Under the pieces are notes generated by a model. That model was not told the origin of the DNA. It worked only from the letters and a program-made list of their open reading frames with translations, and made no database searches. 60,075 nucleotides of DNA from contig CAJUSI010000071.1 in NCBI GenBank assembly GCA_910589035.1, positions 1 to 60,075 of the forward strand. The letters are read 5' to 3'. A program made the translations under genes and the position numbers. The stretch comes from an uncultured Acetatifactor sp. (GTDB taxonomy: Bacteria; Bacillota; Clostridia; Lachnospirales; Lachnospiraceae). This document shows positions 43,262 to 52,251 of the stretch, piece by piece (the first letter of the stretch is position 1; the number at the start of each line of letters is the position of its first letter).

Positions 43262-45197
43262 TTAATCCTTCCTGCATCCCTCCAGCGGATACAGATTCTC
43301 CTCTCCCACACGGGAAATCCACCTGTTCCTTATCTCCGTCCTGATGCTTCCCTCCAGGGGCGCAATCGCCTCCCTGTAATAGCGCTGTGCCTTCCCGACT
43401 ACACTTCTGCGCCGCAGACTCGCGATGCCGGAAGGAATGCAGACCAGCTCCACCGCCCCACAGCCGATGCATCCCACAATCATGGTGATATTCTCCGGGA
43501 TTTTATCCAGGACGACGATCAATATGATCGCCAGGATAATCCCGATCTTAAAGGAACCCAGCACTACCCCCGCCAGAACGGCCAGGGCGATAGCCGCCAC
43601 CACGGCAAAGATCACTCCCGCGCCGTTGAGTCCCTCATTCCGGATGCCCACATAAAACAATCCCCCGATAATCGCGGCAATGATCAGGTTCCCCCAGCCC
43701 AGATCCAGAAAAGGAGCCTTTTTCCCGTCCGCTTTTCTGTTCAGGGCTTCCATCTTCTCATATTCCTTCGGATGCTCCGCCTCCATCCTCCGTCTCATAT
43801 AGCTTTGCGGATCCCCGATCTCTTTCTTATATTCTATGAGATTCTTTCTCTGGGCAAGAATTCTTTTGCATTCCGCCAGCTTCCTGTCTGCCTTGCCGAA
43901 TTCCCCCAATGTGGCGAAAAGCTCGATGGCCTGCTCATATTCCTGTCTGTCCATATGCTTTTGGGCCTGCTTCAGGACCACCCTCTGCCGGCAGTTCGTT
44001 TCTATGGCCTCCAGCTGATTTCTGAGATTGTCATCCGCATATCTTCCGGCATTCTTCCATTCCCTCGAGTCCATCCACTCATGCTTATCCAGATCCAGAT
44101 AGTGCCAGCTCTGGGCCTTCTGCTTCGCCAGAAGCTTGAGAAACCAGGCTTCTCCGGTCTCGGGCTCTTTCTCCAGCAGCTCCTCCAGGCGTTGGACTGC
44201 ACCGGCAAAATCCCTTTCCTCCATGGATATTTTCACCCGGCGCAGAATATTCTCCGCATTGATTCCGGCTTCCGGCGCCGTCTGTACCAGCTTTACATTT
44301 TCCGGTCCCTTCCCGCAGAGCTTCAGCACATTTCCTGTCAGATCCTGCAGCGCCCCCAGCTTCTCCATGTCCTGCCCCTGTACCATGGAAATCTCCGGCG
44401 GGAAATCGTAAGGGCTCATGCCCCGGAATACGGGAATCATGGCCTTGGAGTGATCCTGATCCATCATGGCCAGGAATCGGATCCATTCGTTACTCACCCA
44501 GCGGGCGTTGAGCTGCTCCGGTTTATCCGCCACCACCAGCATCACTTTGGCCGAATAGAGCGCACTGAAAATATAAGGTTCATATTCTTCCCCAATTTTA
44601 TTCTCCAGGGTAACCCGGCTGAAGAATACCCGCAGCCCCCTGGCTGTCAGCTCTTCATAGATGTCCATCCCCATCTCGCTGGCCCTGGTATGGCTTCCGT
44701 CCGCCTCCTGTGCCTTAAAGCAGATAAACACATCCGTGGGCGGCTCCTTTTTCATGATCTCCAGAAAGCGCTTCTGCAGATCGGCAAGCTTACCGGCCTC
44801 CCTGCGGTACTGATCCGCGATCTCCTTCTCGCTGCAGCGCAGGGCCGCCCGGTAATCGGGATCCTCCAGAATGGGTGTCCGGTTCATCCTGCTGATGGTG
44901 GGCTTGAAGCCGCCGCCCTCCTCCCGCACATAATTGATGCCGTAGCGGCAGAGCATCAGGCACCAATGTGCTTCCGGGTCATCCCGATTCTCTGCAGTGA
45001 CGCTCTCATAGGCGGAATAGGCCCTGTCGTATTCGCCCACCTCCCTGAAATGATTTCCTCTATATATAAAGATTATAAATTCTCTCCTGGTCCGCCGCCG
45101 GCAGCAGCACCCGGGTGCCGCAGCTGTCGCATTCCCCGATGCGGCCGCCGGTTGCCTGAATGTTCCCGCCGCACATTTTACATTTCAGTATAGCCAT
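43262..45197 (-). CDS. Zinc-ribbon/TIR-domain membrane protein, frame interrupted at (TA)4
   Basis: The uninterrupted frame is 43262-45040 (592 residues), but a proper ribosome site (AGGAGG) and ATG at 45197 lie upstream in another frame, encoding a zinc ribbon (CKMCGG...CDSCG). The two frames join only if the (TA)4 tract at 45061-45068 changes length: one extra TA restores reading. Order: zinc ribbon, a TPR-like segment, a TIR domain (TDVFICFKAQ to NEWIRFLAMM, with Glu in SNEWIRF at the usual catalytic position of TIR NADases), a helical repeat region, then about four membrane helices and a tail ending RWISRVGEENLYPL. Activity as NADase is inferred from family resemblance. Confidence 0.8.
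45061..45068. repeat. (TA)4 tract at the frameshift of the TIR gene
   Basis: TATATATA lies in the coding region just where the N-terminal zinc-ribbon frame meets a TAG. Adding one TA gives a continuous frame with the downstream TIR protein. A slipped-strand switch is possible. Confidence 0.75.
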
Positions 45198-45223
45198 CTT
45201 TTCCTCCTGTCAGTGTCTGTCGG

Positions 45224-46469
45224 TCAGTTAATAGAGCCCAGCTCGATCAGATTTTCCTCCCCCACCTGGGTAATCCATTTCTTTCTTACTTCCACGGCCA
45301 GCTTCGCCTGTATGGGCAGTATCGTCTGTTGACGGTACTCATCCCTCTCCTTCTCCCTCTGCTTTGTCTTCAATCCCAGCCTGGCCTCCTTCACGCAGGA
45401 GAGCAGCAGCAATACGGGAAGCGCCATACAAAACCATGGCAGAAGGGGCACGGGAGACATATCCTCCGCATACCACATATCCACAATCGCAGCCGCCACA
45501 AAGGCCGCCGCCCCGGGCAGTATCAGCCCCACAAAAAATCTCTGCCCCTTTCCTTTCAGCCAGATCACCACGCCCATCATCACAGCCCATATAAGGCAGT
45601 AAGCATCCGCATTCGTGTATCCGTGGCTGTTTTTCCCATACTGGAAAAACAGATATATCCCATAGACAAAGGGAACCAGCGATGCCACAAGCGGAATAAT
45701 CATTCCGTCACACTCCGCCGCCGCGGCGGCATCCTCCTTCAGTCTGTCCCACTTCTCCTTCTCCACAGGATATTCTTTTGCAAACCGCCGTTCCAGATAA
45801 GTATTGCGGTCTCCGATCTCTTCCCTGTATTCCGTCAAAAGCGTTTCCTTATCCACAATGGCACCGTACTGGGCCAGATACGGCTCCACGGGCGGGTAGT
45901 CCTTTATCCTGTTCAGAATATTGACTGCACTCTTGTATTTGCCCTTCTCCGCTTCCCTCTGAGCATCCTGTAAAAGCTTTTCCTTACGGCAGAATTCCTC
46001 CAGCAGGTTCAGTTCCGCGGTCTGCCTCTCCCCTGCGAATTTCTTCGCCCGTATATAGTAGGGATCATTATGCCAGTTCTGTTTGATACCCGCCAGTTCA
46101 TAGAGATTTCAGGGCTGCCTGATAATCCACATCCTCCAGAAAGGGCTGGAAGCTTGCCCGGTGGCAGGTGGGCTTGTATTCTCCGCTGCGGGGATCGCGG
46201 ACATATTCCACCCCATACCGGCACAGCGCCAGGCAGAATCTTGCCTCCGCATCCTCCGGATCCCTAGCTATAATCTGCTCGAAAGCGGAAGCCGCCCGCT
46301 CAAACTCGTAATGCATCCGGTAGTAATTTCCCCGGTTAAACATGTCGCTTCGCACATCGCTGTCAATGGCCGGCAGAAGCATCTTGCTCCCGCATTCGAG
46401 ACACCGGGCAATCTGGTCATCCACCAGCTCCATCTGACCGCCGCATATCTTACATTTCAGACTGATCAT
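45224..46469 (-). pseudogene. TIR-less relative of the TIR gene, out of frame
   Basis: The start at ATG 46469 (GGGAGG upstream) begins a zinc ribbon (CKICGG...CLECG) and the same TPR-like segment as the neighbour (MFNRGNYYR against LYIRGNHFR). After DYQAALKSL the frame hits a stop at 46098-46100. The other frame continues from about 46100 down to 45224 with LYELAGIKQNWHNDPYY, a helical repeat region, three or four membrane helices and the same C-terminal signature (RKKWITQVGEENLIEL). The TIR domain is missing, as if deleted with a scar that broke the frame. The protein resembles YdjG-like zinc-ribbon membrane proteins. Confidence 0.75.
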
Positions 46470-46576
46470 TCATCGTCCTCCCTCTATGTTCCGGTCTCCC
46501 AAAATCTCTATTCCTCCTTTCACAGGGCCCAAAACCCATTTCCTTGGTTTTTTGCGATTTCGGTCTCACGGATTCC

Positions 46577-47455
46577 TCACTCAGCTCCTTGCTCCTTCCA
46601 GGCTTCCCAGGTTGGAGTCTCCATTCCCTTTCCCGAAAGCGTACACAGATTCAGCACACTTTCCAGATAAAATTCCTTATATTGCCCATCCTGTTCGTCC
46701 ACAGCCCCGGGGCAGCTCACTATGAGCATATCCGCAGCGCTTCCCTTCACCCTGATGACGCCCCTGGCGAGAGTCCCTCCGCTGTCATCGCTCCAGAACA
46801 TCCTGATACCGTCCTCTGTTTCCTCCCTGCCAAGCTCTCGGGGATTCACGCCGTAGTTCTGTCCGGCCCATTCGCACATTTTGGACAGGATCAGCTCCCT
46901 GTCCCGGGTTTCCAGGCTCCTGTGCTCCGCTATCAGGCGGCCTGCATCCGGCGAGGAGATGGTAAGGACGTTCCAGTCCTCCATCGCCGTTCCTTTATCC
47001 TCCACGTCCGTCTGCCCGTAGAGCTGTCCCGCATAGCAGATTCCAAAGCCTGATCTCCACACATAAGCATAATACGCAGTGGGATCCAGCACCTGGCTGT
47101 AATCCGCCGCACCTTCTCCGGAGGCCTCAGGTTCCTCCGCCGCAAGGCTGTAATCTGCCCTGCAGAATGCCAGGCCGTCCTCATTTGTGCCCTCCGTAAT
47201 CGGCCCTGCGGCAATTCTGGCCGACTCGGCCGCCTCCGACTCACGCCTTCTGGTCTCCTCTTCTTCCGCGCGCTGGCTTTCCAGCAGCGCCTCCTCTTCC
47301 TCCTGCTGTCTGGCCAGCACTGCAGCCTGGGCAATTCTGTCATCCGCCACATGACGGCTGGCAATCACTGCTCCTGTCGTCGCCACGAAAATCAGAATTA
47401 GAAGCTTTGTCTCCCACAGGCTGAATATCCCAGGTCTCTTCCATTCTTTCTGCAC
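46577..47455 (-). CDS. Membrane-anchored unknown protein with Glu-rich coiled coil
   Basis: 292 residues, start GTG 47455 with a weak GGA site about 10 bases before it. A short basic N terminus and one membrane helix (LWETKLLILIFVATTGAVIA) are followed by a Glu/Ala/Arg coiled coil (LARQQEEEEALLESQRAEEE) and an extracellular or cytosolic domain of about 190 residues with no recognised family. It is first in the direction of the zinc-ribbon/TIR and SPFH genes and probably shares their promoter (TTGTTT–TATAAT upstream). Function unknown. Confidence 0.75.
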   Translation of the reverse strand: MQKEWKRPGIFSLWETKLLILIFVATTGAVIASRHVADDRIAQAAVLARQQEEEEALLESQRAEEEETRRRESEAAESARIAAGPITEGTNEDGLAFCRADYSLAAEEPEASGEGAADYSQVLDPTAYYAYVWRSGFGICYAGQLYGQTDVEDKGTAMEDWNVLTISSPDAGRLIAEHRSLETRDRELILSKMCEWAGQNYGVNPRELGREETEDGIRMFWSDDSGGTLARGVIRVKGSAADMLIVSCPGAVDEQDGQYKEFYLESVLNLCTLSGKGMETPTWEAWKEQGAE

Positions 47456-47815
47456 TTTTCCACATCCTTTTCTTTATTTTATTGTTGGAAGCAAACTCTA
47501 TGAAACAAATTCAAATTCTATGAAACAATTCCATAAAACCTGAACCAGTCAGATCGAAACCGAAATATACATAAATCCCCGGATCTGTTCAAATGTCTTT
47601 TACCCGCAGATAAGGGCTGAAAGCAGTAACATGGTTTATTATACTAAATTTTTTTGATAAAACAATGAAAGTCTACTAAAATTCCATATCTGTTTCTTTC
47701 TTTTTTCTTCGCTGTTTCCTTCTATTTCCTTCCGGAAACCGTGCATGCATTCCTTGCATAGCTAAAGTCTCCGTAATAAAAAAGGAATGCTGAAAAAATC
47801 ATGCATTCCTCTCCC
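47456..47815. other. Leader and promoter region of the SPFH–TIR cluster
   Basis: No gene. A minus-strand promoter with TATAAT (47638-47643) and TTGTTT 16 bases upstream would give a leader of about 175 bases. Within it TCTATGAAACAA occurs twice, 20 bases apart (47497-47508, 47517-47528). The terminator of tRNA-Ala lies at 47776-47810. Confidence 0.55.
47776..47810 (-). terminator. Terminator of tRNA-Ala
   Basis: Stem AGGAATGC (47783-47790) with GCATTCCT (47803-47810), loop of 12, then T run on the minus strand (47776-47783). Confidence 0.85.
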
Positions 47816-47888
47816 TGGAGTATACGGGATTCGAACCCGTGACCTCCACACTGCCAGTGTGGCACGCTCCCAGCTGCGCTAATACCCC
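47816..47888 (-). tRNA. tRNA-Ala (anticodon GGC)
   Basis: 73 bases fold as a full cloverleaf: acceptor GGGGTAT/ATACTCC with the G3·U70 pair that marks alanine tRNAs, anticodon loop CTGGCAG and T loop TTCGAAT. CCA is not encoded. A TATACT box (minus 47897-47902) and TTGCAT 17 bases further form its promoter; the terminator follows. Confidence 0.97.
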
Positions 47889-48014
47889 ATGCCTGTAGTA
47901 TAGCAATAACTGCAAAGAAATGCAAGTGTTTTTTACCGTCTATTAAAATACGTTAATCTGAAAAGCAAAAGATTTTTGAAAAATTTATAAAAGCAAAAAT
48001 TTTTGAAAAATTTG

Positions 48015-48043
48015 TTGACAAATAAAGTATCTCATTGTATAAT
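48015..48043 (+). promoter_or_regulatory. Consensus promoter of the tRNA-Val/tRNA-Met unit
   Basis: Perfect TTGACA (48015-48020) and TATAAT (48038-48043) with a 17-base spacer, about 33 bases before tRNA-Val. Confidence 0.92.
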
Positions 48044-48075
48044 GACAAAGTCGGCTGCGAAAGCAATTATGAAAC

Positions 48076-48148
48076 GGAATCTTAGCTCAGCTGGGAGAGC
48101 ATCTGCCTTACAAGCAGAGGGTCATAGGTTCGAGCCCTATAGGTTCCA
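48076..48148 (+). tRNA. tRNA-Val (anticodon TAC)
   Basis: 73 bases with acceptor GGAATCT/AGGTTCC, anticodon loop CTTACAA and T loop TTCGAGC. CCA is not encoded. Confidence 0.97.
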
Positions 48149-48169
48149 TTTCACTATCATCTAATATAT

Positions 48170-48243
48170 GGCGAGATAGCTCAGCTGGCTAGAGCATGCG
48201 GTTCATACCCGCAGTGTCGAGGGTTCGAGTCCCCCTCTCGCTA
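48170..48243 (+). tRNA. tRNA-Met (anticodon CAT, elongator type)
   Basis: 74 bases, acceptor GGCGAGA/TCTCGCT, anticodon loop TTCATAC, T loop TTCGAGT. The G1·U72 pair and lack of the C1–A72 mismatch and GGG/CCC anticodon stem argue against initiator tRNA. It follows tRNA-Val by 21 bases in one transcript. Confidence 0.93.
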
Positions 48244-48251
48244 CGAATAAG

Positions 48252-48294
48252 AAGTCCAGAAGCCTTATAAAATTGGGTGTTTTGGACTTTTTTA
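48252..48294 (+). terminator. Likely terminator after the tRNA pair
   Basis: AAGTCCA (48252-48258) pairs with TGGACTT (48283-48289), followed by a run of T. The loop is long (24 bases). Confidence 0.65.
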
Positions 48295-48538
48295 TTTGCC
48301 AAGGTAATCAAAAGGGCACTCGAACTTTTGTTCGTTATTGCGTTATCGATTTGCCTTACAGTCTCTTCCTCGTTTTTATTGTTGAAACAATAATTTTTTG
48401 TACAGTCAATTATTATTCCTTTTCGCGTATTCTCCCATCCGATCATCCAGATCCCTGTTCTTTTTTTAATCGTGTCACATCCGAATTCTTCGGACAAGAG
48501 AACCGCAAATGATAACCAGCTCCTCTCCCTTTGAGAAG
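48295..48538. other. Gap between tRNA-Met and the Ro60 gene
   Basis: About 240 bases without a gene. One short palindrome (TCCGAA TTC TTCGGA, near 48480-48494) is present. No tRNA-like or Y-RNA-like fold was seen by eye. Confidence 0.4.
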
Positions 48539-50194
48539 TCACACCCTCTCCTTCCTCTCCTCCACCCCGTCCCACAGATCAATCATCTGCCTGGCAAAGA
48601 GGAGCTCCCGGCCCGTCCAGCCGTAGAGGATGCAGGTGCGGTACGCGTACTCCGGTATGCAGACATTATTGTAGCCCGCAGTCTAAATGGAAAATACATT
48701 GACCTTTGGGTTGACCCGCATCCTGTATGCCCGAACCAGGTCGAATACATTGATATAGCGCCCCACCCCGCGGCTCCCGGACCTGCAGCTGTAGCCCAGC
48801 CCCTGGTATTGTTCCTGCTGTCTGTCGGTTCCGTACAGGCCGCCGTGCCCGGCCTGCTGGTCGGAGTAGATGAAAATCTGATCCCAATGCTCCTTTTTCT
48901 GAATGGCATTGTAAAGGAATTCCCAGATGCCGCCTTCCGTGAAGGCCCTCACATCCGAGGATGTGTTTTCGCAGATTCTCTGGCATTGGCGCAGAATCTG
49001 CCCCCTTCGGGACACGGGAAATATCTTAAGCGTATCGCCGAATTTTCCCACGTATCCCTCCTCCGATGCGTCGGCTGCGATCAAGGAGGAAAGGTTGTCG
49101 ATTACCGCTACCGTGACAGAGCCGTACTCGGAGGGGATGGCTCCCCATGCGGAGCCGGAATTGTCCGACAGGCACATGGTCTTCCCCTGAAAGCGGGGGA
49201 GGTTTTCCATGGAAATATCCATGCACTCTTCCAGTGCGTCCAGAATCAGGGCCTTATGACTGCAATCGCTTTTCTCCACCGCCTGGCTGGCGCTGTAATA
49301 GCGGAAGGGGAACTGCCTGCCCTGCTTCACTCCTGCCTTCAGGCGCTCCAGGTATTCCACGCAGAATTCCCTGTCCTCTCTTTCCGTGAAGACGCCTCTC
49401 AGATTCCGGATCAGCGCCATATGCCCCATCCGTACCCGATGAAAAATATCCTTCCAGTCCGCGCCCTCCGAGCGCAGTTTCTCCCAGGTCATACTCTCCG
49501 GCGGCAGGGAAATGCCGCCCGTCTTCATATACTCGTCGATCACCGGGGAACAGGCATGGGTAATCCGGACGGCGTCCCTCAGGCCGATCTCCGCGTTCTT
49601 GTATTTGGCCGCTTCATAGGCGTCCAGGCTTTCCAGCTTCCCGGCAATGGAGCGCTTTAACAGGCTCGGCATATTCTGCTTCCCATGATTGCAGTAAAGG
49701 AAATAAGCCATCTGCACCATGGCGTCGTCCCCGCGGCTCATGACCCGGCGCTGGATCTGTGAAAAAAGGCCCGGATGCTTCTTCGTAAACTCCTTCCTCT
49801 TCGGATGCAGGGCTGCCCTTACCATGATGACCTGGGGATTCAGGCGCATGAAAAAATCCTGCCTTAAAGCGACAGCCCACCTGAGCGTTCCCTCAAAGTC
49901 CGCCTCCAAAGCTTCCTCTATGGCTTTTTCCATTATTTCCGTGGTGGTAAGGCCGTCCCAGGAATCCCCTATGACCAGCTGTCCCTCCAGCAGAGGCCAC
50001 TGCCTGTATCTGGCATCCTGTATCTTTTCTCCCAGTCCGCCCTTTCTATAATAAGAGGGCTCCCCGAATATGGAGGAAGCCGTAATCATCTTCAGCGTAT
50101 CCAGCGGATTTATCCTGTAAGACTCTCCGCCCATGAAATTTGTCACTGTCTTGTCTCTTCCGACGCTGCCAGGCGCCCTTGAAAGTCTGCTCAT
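48539..50194 (-). CDS. Ro60/TROVE-domain RNA-binding protein with in-frame TAG near the end
   Basis: ATG 50194 (GGGGGAAG 6 bases upstream) opens 503 residues to a TAG at 48683-48685. The same frame then continues 48 codons (TAGYNNVCIPEYAYR to DLWDGVEERKERV) to a TGA at 48539, and these residues match the end of Ro60-type proteins; the full length of about 551 is near the 531 of Deinococcus Rsr. It begins with a TROVE ring of helical repeats that binds misfolded RNA and Y RNAs, and ends with a von Willebrand A fold whose metal site (LSDNSGSA) is intact. Loss of the last 48 residues would remove part of that fold. It starts 10 bases after the DtxR-type gene. Confidence 0.85.
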
Positions 50195-50204
50195 CTCTTC
50201 CCCC

Positions 50205-50597
50205 TCACCGGCCTGTATCGGAAACGGCCTGATCGGAGCCGTTCACATGATTCTTGATGGCCTGAAAGCTCTCCTTGCTGATGACATGCTCTATCCTGCA
50301 GGCATCCTCCACAGCGGTTTCCCCGGAAACGCCCAGGTGCATCAGCCAGGACGAAAGCAGCTGATGGCGCTCATAAATCATTTCGGCGATCTCCCTTCCG
50401 GACGGGGTCAGGATAATAAAGCCGTACTGATCTACCAGAATATGTCCCTTCTCCCTCAGATTCTTCATGGCGACGCTCACGCTGGATTTCTTAAAGTCCA
50501 GCTCATTGGCAACATCCACGGATCGGACCGCGGACAGCTTCCTGCTCAGTATCAGAATGGTTTCCAGATAATTTTCAGCAGATTCGTTTCCAGCCAC
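50205..50597 (-). CDS. DtxR/MntR-type metal-dependent repressor
   Basis: 130 residues, start GTG 50597 with GGAGGAAGGA 5 bases upstream. The N-terminal winged helix (VDVANELDFKKSSVSVAMKNLREKGHI) is followed by the dimerisation and metal-site helices (SGREIAEMIYERHQLLSSWL, CRIEHVISKESF) with Cys/Glu/His ligands as in DtxR/MntR proteins. It senses Mn or Fe and represses uptake genes in relatives. Ro60 follows with only 10 bases between, so the two are one operon. The SH3-like third domain is absent, as in MntR. Confidence 0.92.
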   Translation of the reverse strand: MAGNESAENYLETILILSRKLSAVRSVDVANELDFKKSSVSVAMKNLREKGHILVDQYGFIILTPSGREIAEMIYERHQLLSSWLMHLGVSGETAVEDACRIEHVISKESFQAIKNHVNGSDQAVSDTGR

Positions 50598-50612
50598 TTT
50601 TCCTTCCTCCTT

Positions 50613-51182
50613 TCATGACAGCCTCTTCTGACGCTCCAGAATCTCCTCCAGCGTCCTGGGAGTATAATCCATATATTCGATCATGGCGCCGCAGTTGAAC
50701 ATCAGGCAGGGCTTATCGTACAGTTCCTCCATCTCAAATCTCACCCTCTCCATCATATTCCACTCAAAGCTGATATGGACATGCCCATAGAGATGATACC
50801 AACCGTAATAATGATGATTGAAGCAGGGAATGGGATAATGGCTCAGCACAATCCCCTTTCCGTCCGAGACGGGGACTTCCTTATAATTTGTAATTTCCAT
50901 GAAGAGCGACTGAAATTCCCTGTTCTTCAGAAGCTTCTTGTCATGATTCCCCACAATCAGGTGCTTATTGCCGTTCAGCGCTTTCACGATTTCTATGGAT
51001 CTGGAGGCATTATACCAGCTGATATCCCCCAGCAGAAAAACATCGTCCTCCATTCCCACCGCCTGATTCCAGTTTTCAATCAGCGTATCATCATGTTCTT
51101 CTATTGTCTTAAAGGGCCTGTTGTCAAATGCCAGCGCATTCTCATGCCCGAAATGCGTATCCGCTATAAAATAGAATGCCAT
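50613..51182 (-). CDS. Metallophosphoesterase (calcineurin-like)
   Basis: 189 residues from ATG 51182 (GGGAG 5 bases upstream); the longer frame begins in the neighbouring gene and is not real. Motifs of the two-metal site: DTHFGHENA, GDISWYNA, GNHDKK and YGHVHIS. The substrate is unknown; relatives act on phosphodiesters or nucleotides. It lies between the nicotinamidase-like and DtxR genes on the same strand. Confidence 0.92.
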   Translation of the reverse strand: MAFYFIADTHFGHENALAFDNRPFKTIEEHDDTLIENWNQAVGMEDDVFLLGDISWYNASRSIEIVKALNGNKHLIVGNHDKKLLKNREFQSLFMEITNYKEVPVSDGKGIVLSHYPIPCFNHHYYGWYHLYGHVHISFEWNMMERVRFEMEELYDKPCLMFNCGAMIEYMDYTPRTLEEILERQKRLS

Positions 51183-51235
51183 CTCTGTCTCCCTTCCGAA
51201 CCCGGCCTTTCCCGGGGATGCCATATCAGACAAAC

Positions 51236-51760
51236 TTATACCACATCGATCTGGCACATTCTCATGGTCTCCAGCGCGGCCTCGTGGGTCTTCGGCGTCA
51301 CCCCTGCGCAGCAGGACGCGTCCACGCCGATCTCCATCTCCGGACAATAAGCCTTCAGCAGCAGAGCGTTGGACACCACACAGATATCCGTGCACAGCCC
51401 GATCAGCTCCGCCCGGATTTCTTCCTTTTCCCGGATTTCCTTCATTTCCTCCGCCAGAACCGTGGAACCGAAGGTATTCTTCTCCAGGGTTCTGTATGCT
51501 TTCCCTGAGAGGGCCTCCAGCACCTTTTCATTGAGCTGCCATCCCTTTGTATCCCTGATGCAGTGGGGCACCGGCAGCTTTTTCCCTTCCGCGGTCTCCA
51601 GATAATCCTTCCCATGGGTATCCAGGGTGACGAAAATCCTGCCCTCAAAATTCTTTATCTTGGAAACCACATTCTCGAGAATCCCCACGGCCTCCTTTGT
51701 TCCCAGAGCGCCGTCCACAAAATCATTCTGCATATCCACCACGATCAAAATTTTCTCCAT
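51236..51760 (-). CDS. Isochorismatase/nicotinamidase-family cysteine hydrolase
   Basis: 174 residues from ATG 51760 (AGGAGG 6 bases upstream). Catalytic triad: Asp in VVDMQNDFV, Lys in LEKNTFGS and Cys in GLCTDICVV; metal ligands Asp/His in TLDTHGKDY. Strong likeness to bacterial nicotinamidases (PncA), which make nicotinate for NAD recycling. Other cysteine hydrolases share this fold, so the name is not certain. Confidence 0.9.
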   Translation of the reverse strand: MEKILIVVDMQNDFVDGALGTKEAVGILENVVSKIKNFEGRIFVTLDTHGKDYLETAEGKKLPVPHCIRDTKGWQLNEKVLEALSGKAYRTLEKNTFGSTVLAEEMKEIREKEEIRAELIGLCTDICVVSNALLLKAYCPEMEIGVDASCCAGVTPKTHEAALETMRMCQIDVV

Positions 51761-51825
51761 ATCTGCCTCCTGCCCTTCTATGCGGGTGTCAAAATTCGTT
51801 TCCGCAAACCGCTTCCACGGTACGC

Positions 51826-51853
51826 AAAAGCCCGACAAGTTTCCCTGCCGGAC
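51826..51853 (-). terminator. Terminator of the infC–rpmI–rplT operon
   Basis: Stem GTCCGGCA/TGTCGGGC on the minus strand (51846-51853 with 51830-51837; one T·G and one G·T pair), loop of eight, followed by TTTT. Confidence 0.75.
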
Positions 51854-51870
51854 TTCCATTCCCACATTAT

Positions 51871-52227
51871 TTATGCAACCTTGCTCTTTGCCAGCTCTGC
51901 CAGGGTCTTGAACCCTTCCGCATCGTTTACCGCCAGCTCCGCCAGCATCTTTCTGTTGATATCGACGCCGGCCTGCTTCAGGCCATACATAAACTTGCTG
52001 TAAGATAAACCGTTCATTCTTGCAGCCGCATTGATACGTGCGATCCACAGCTGCCTGAACTGGCGCTTTCTCTCTTTTCTGCCCGCATACGCCGTGGCGA
52101 GAGCCCTCATAACGGACTGCTTCGCGATCCTGTACTGTTTGCTTCTTGCGCCTCTGTAACCCTTCGCAAGCTTTAATACTCTTTTATGTTTTTTCTTGGC
52201 ATTCAAGCCACCTTTAATTCTTGCCAT
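51871..52227 (-). CDS. rplT: 50S ribosomal protein L20
   Basis: 118 residues with the whole L20 pattern: ARIKGGLNAKKKHKRVLKLA, basic N-terminal arm, and the globular end MYGLKQAGVDINRKML. It binds 23S rRNA early in 50S assembly and in Firmicutes represses its own operon by binding the leader. It follows rpmI by 24 bases, ribosome site AAAGGAGG-like. Last gene of the translation operon. Confidence 0.98.
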   Translation of the reverse strand: MARIKGGLNAKKKHKRVLKLAKGYRGARSKQYRIAKQSVMRALATAYAGRKERKRQFRQLWIARINAAARMNGLSYSKFMYGLKQAGVDINRKMLAELAVNDAEGFKTLAELAKSKVA

Positions 52228-52251
52228 TCTTGCTTTCCTCCTTACCCGGCC

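Noticed and set aside
43109..45193. 694-residue plus-strand frame across the TIR gene
   Set aside because: Shadow of the minus-strand TIR gene; His/Gln/Leu/Pro-rich with no domain. Its length is not evidence because the true strand shows zinc ribbon and TIR motifs.
45889..45889. Separate gene starting at 45889 (MEPYLAQ)
   Set aside because: No ribosome site; the frame extends upstream with sensible residues to the frameshift at about 46100, so it is the remainder of the TIR-less gene.
48189..48575. 128-residue minus-strand frame
   Set aside because: It overlaps tRNA-Met and its end is the antisense of that tRNA (RTLDTAGMNRML), a common false call.
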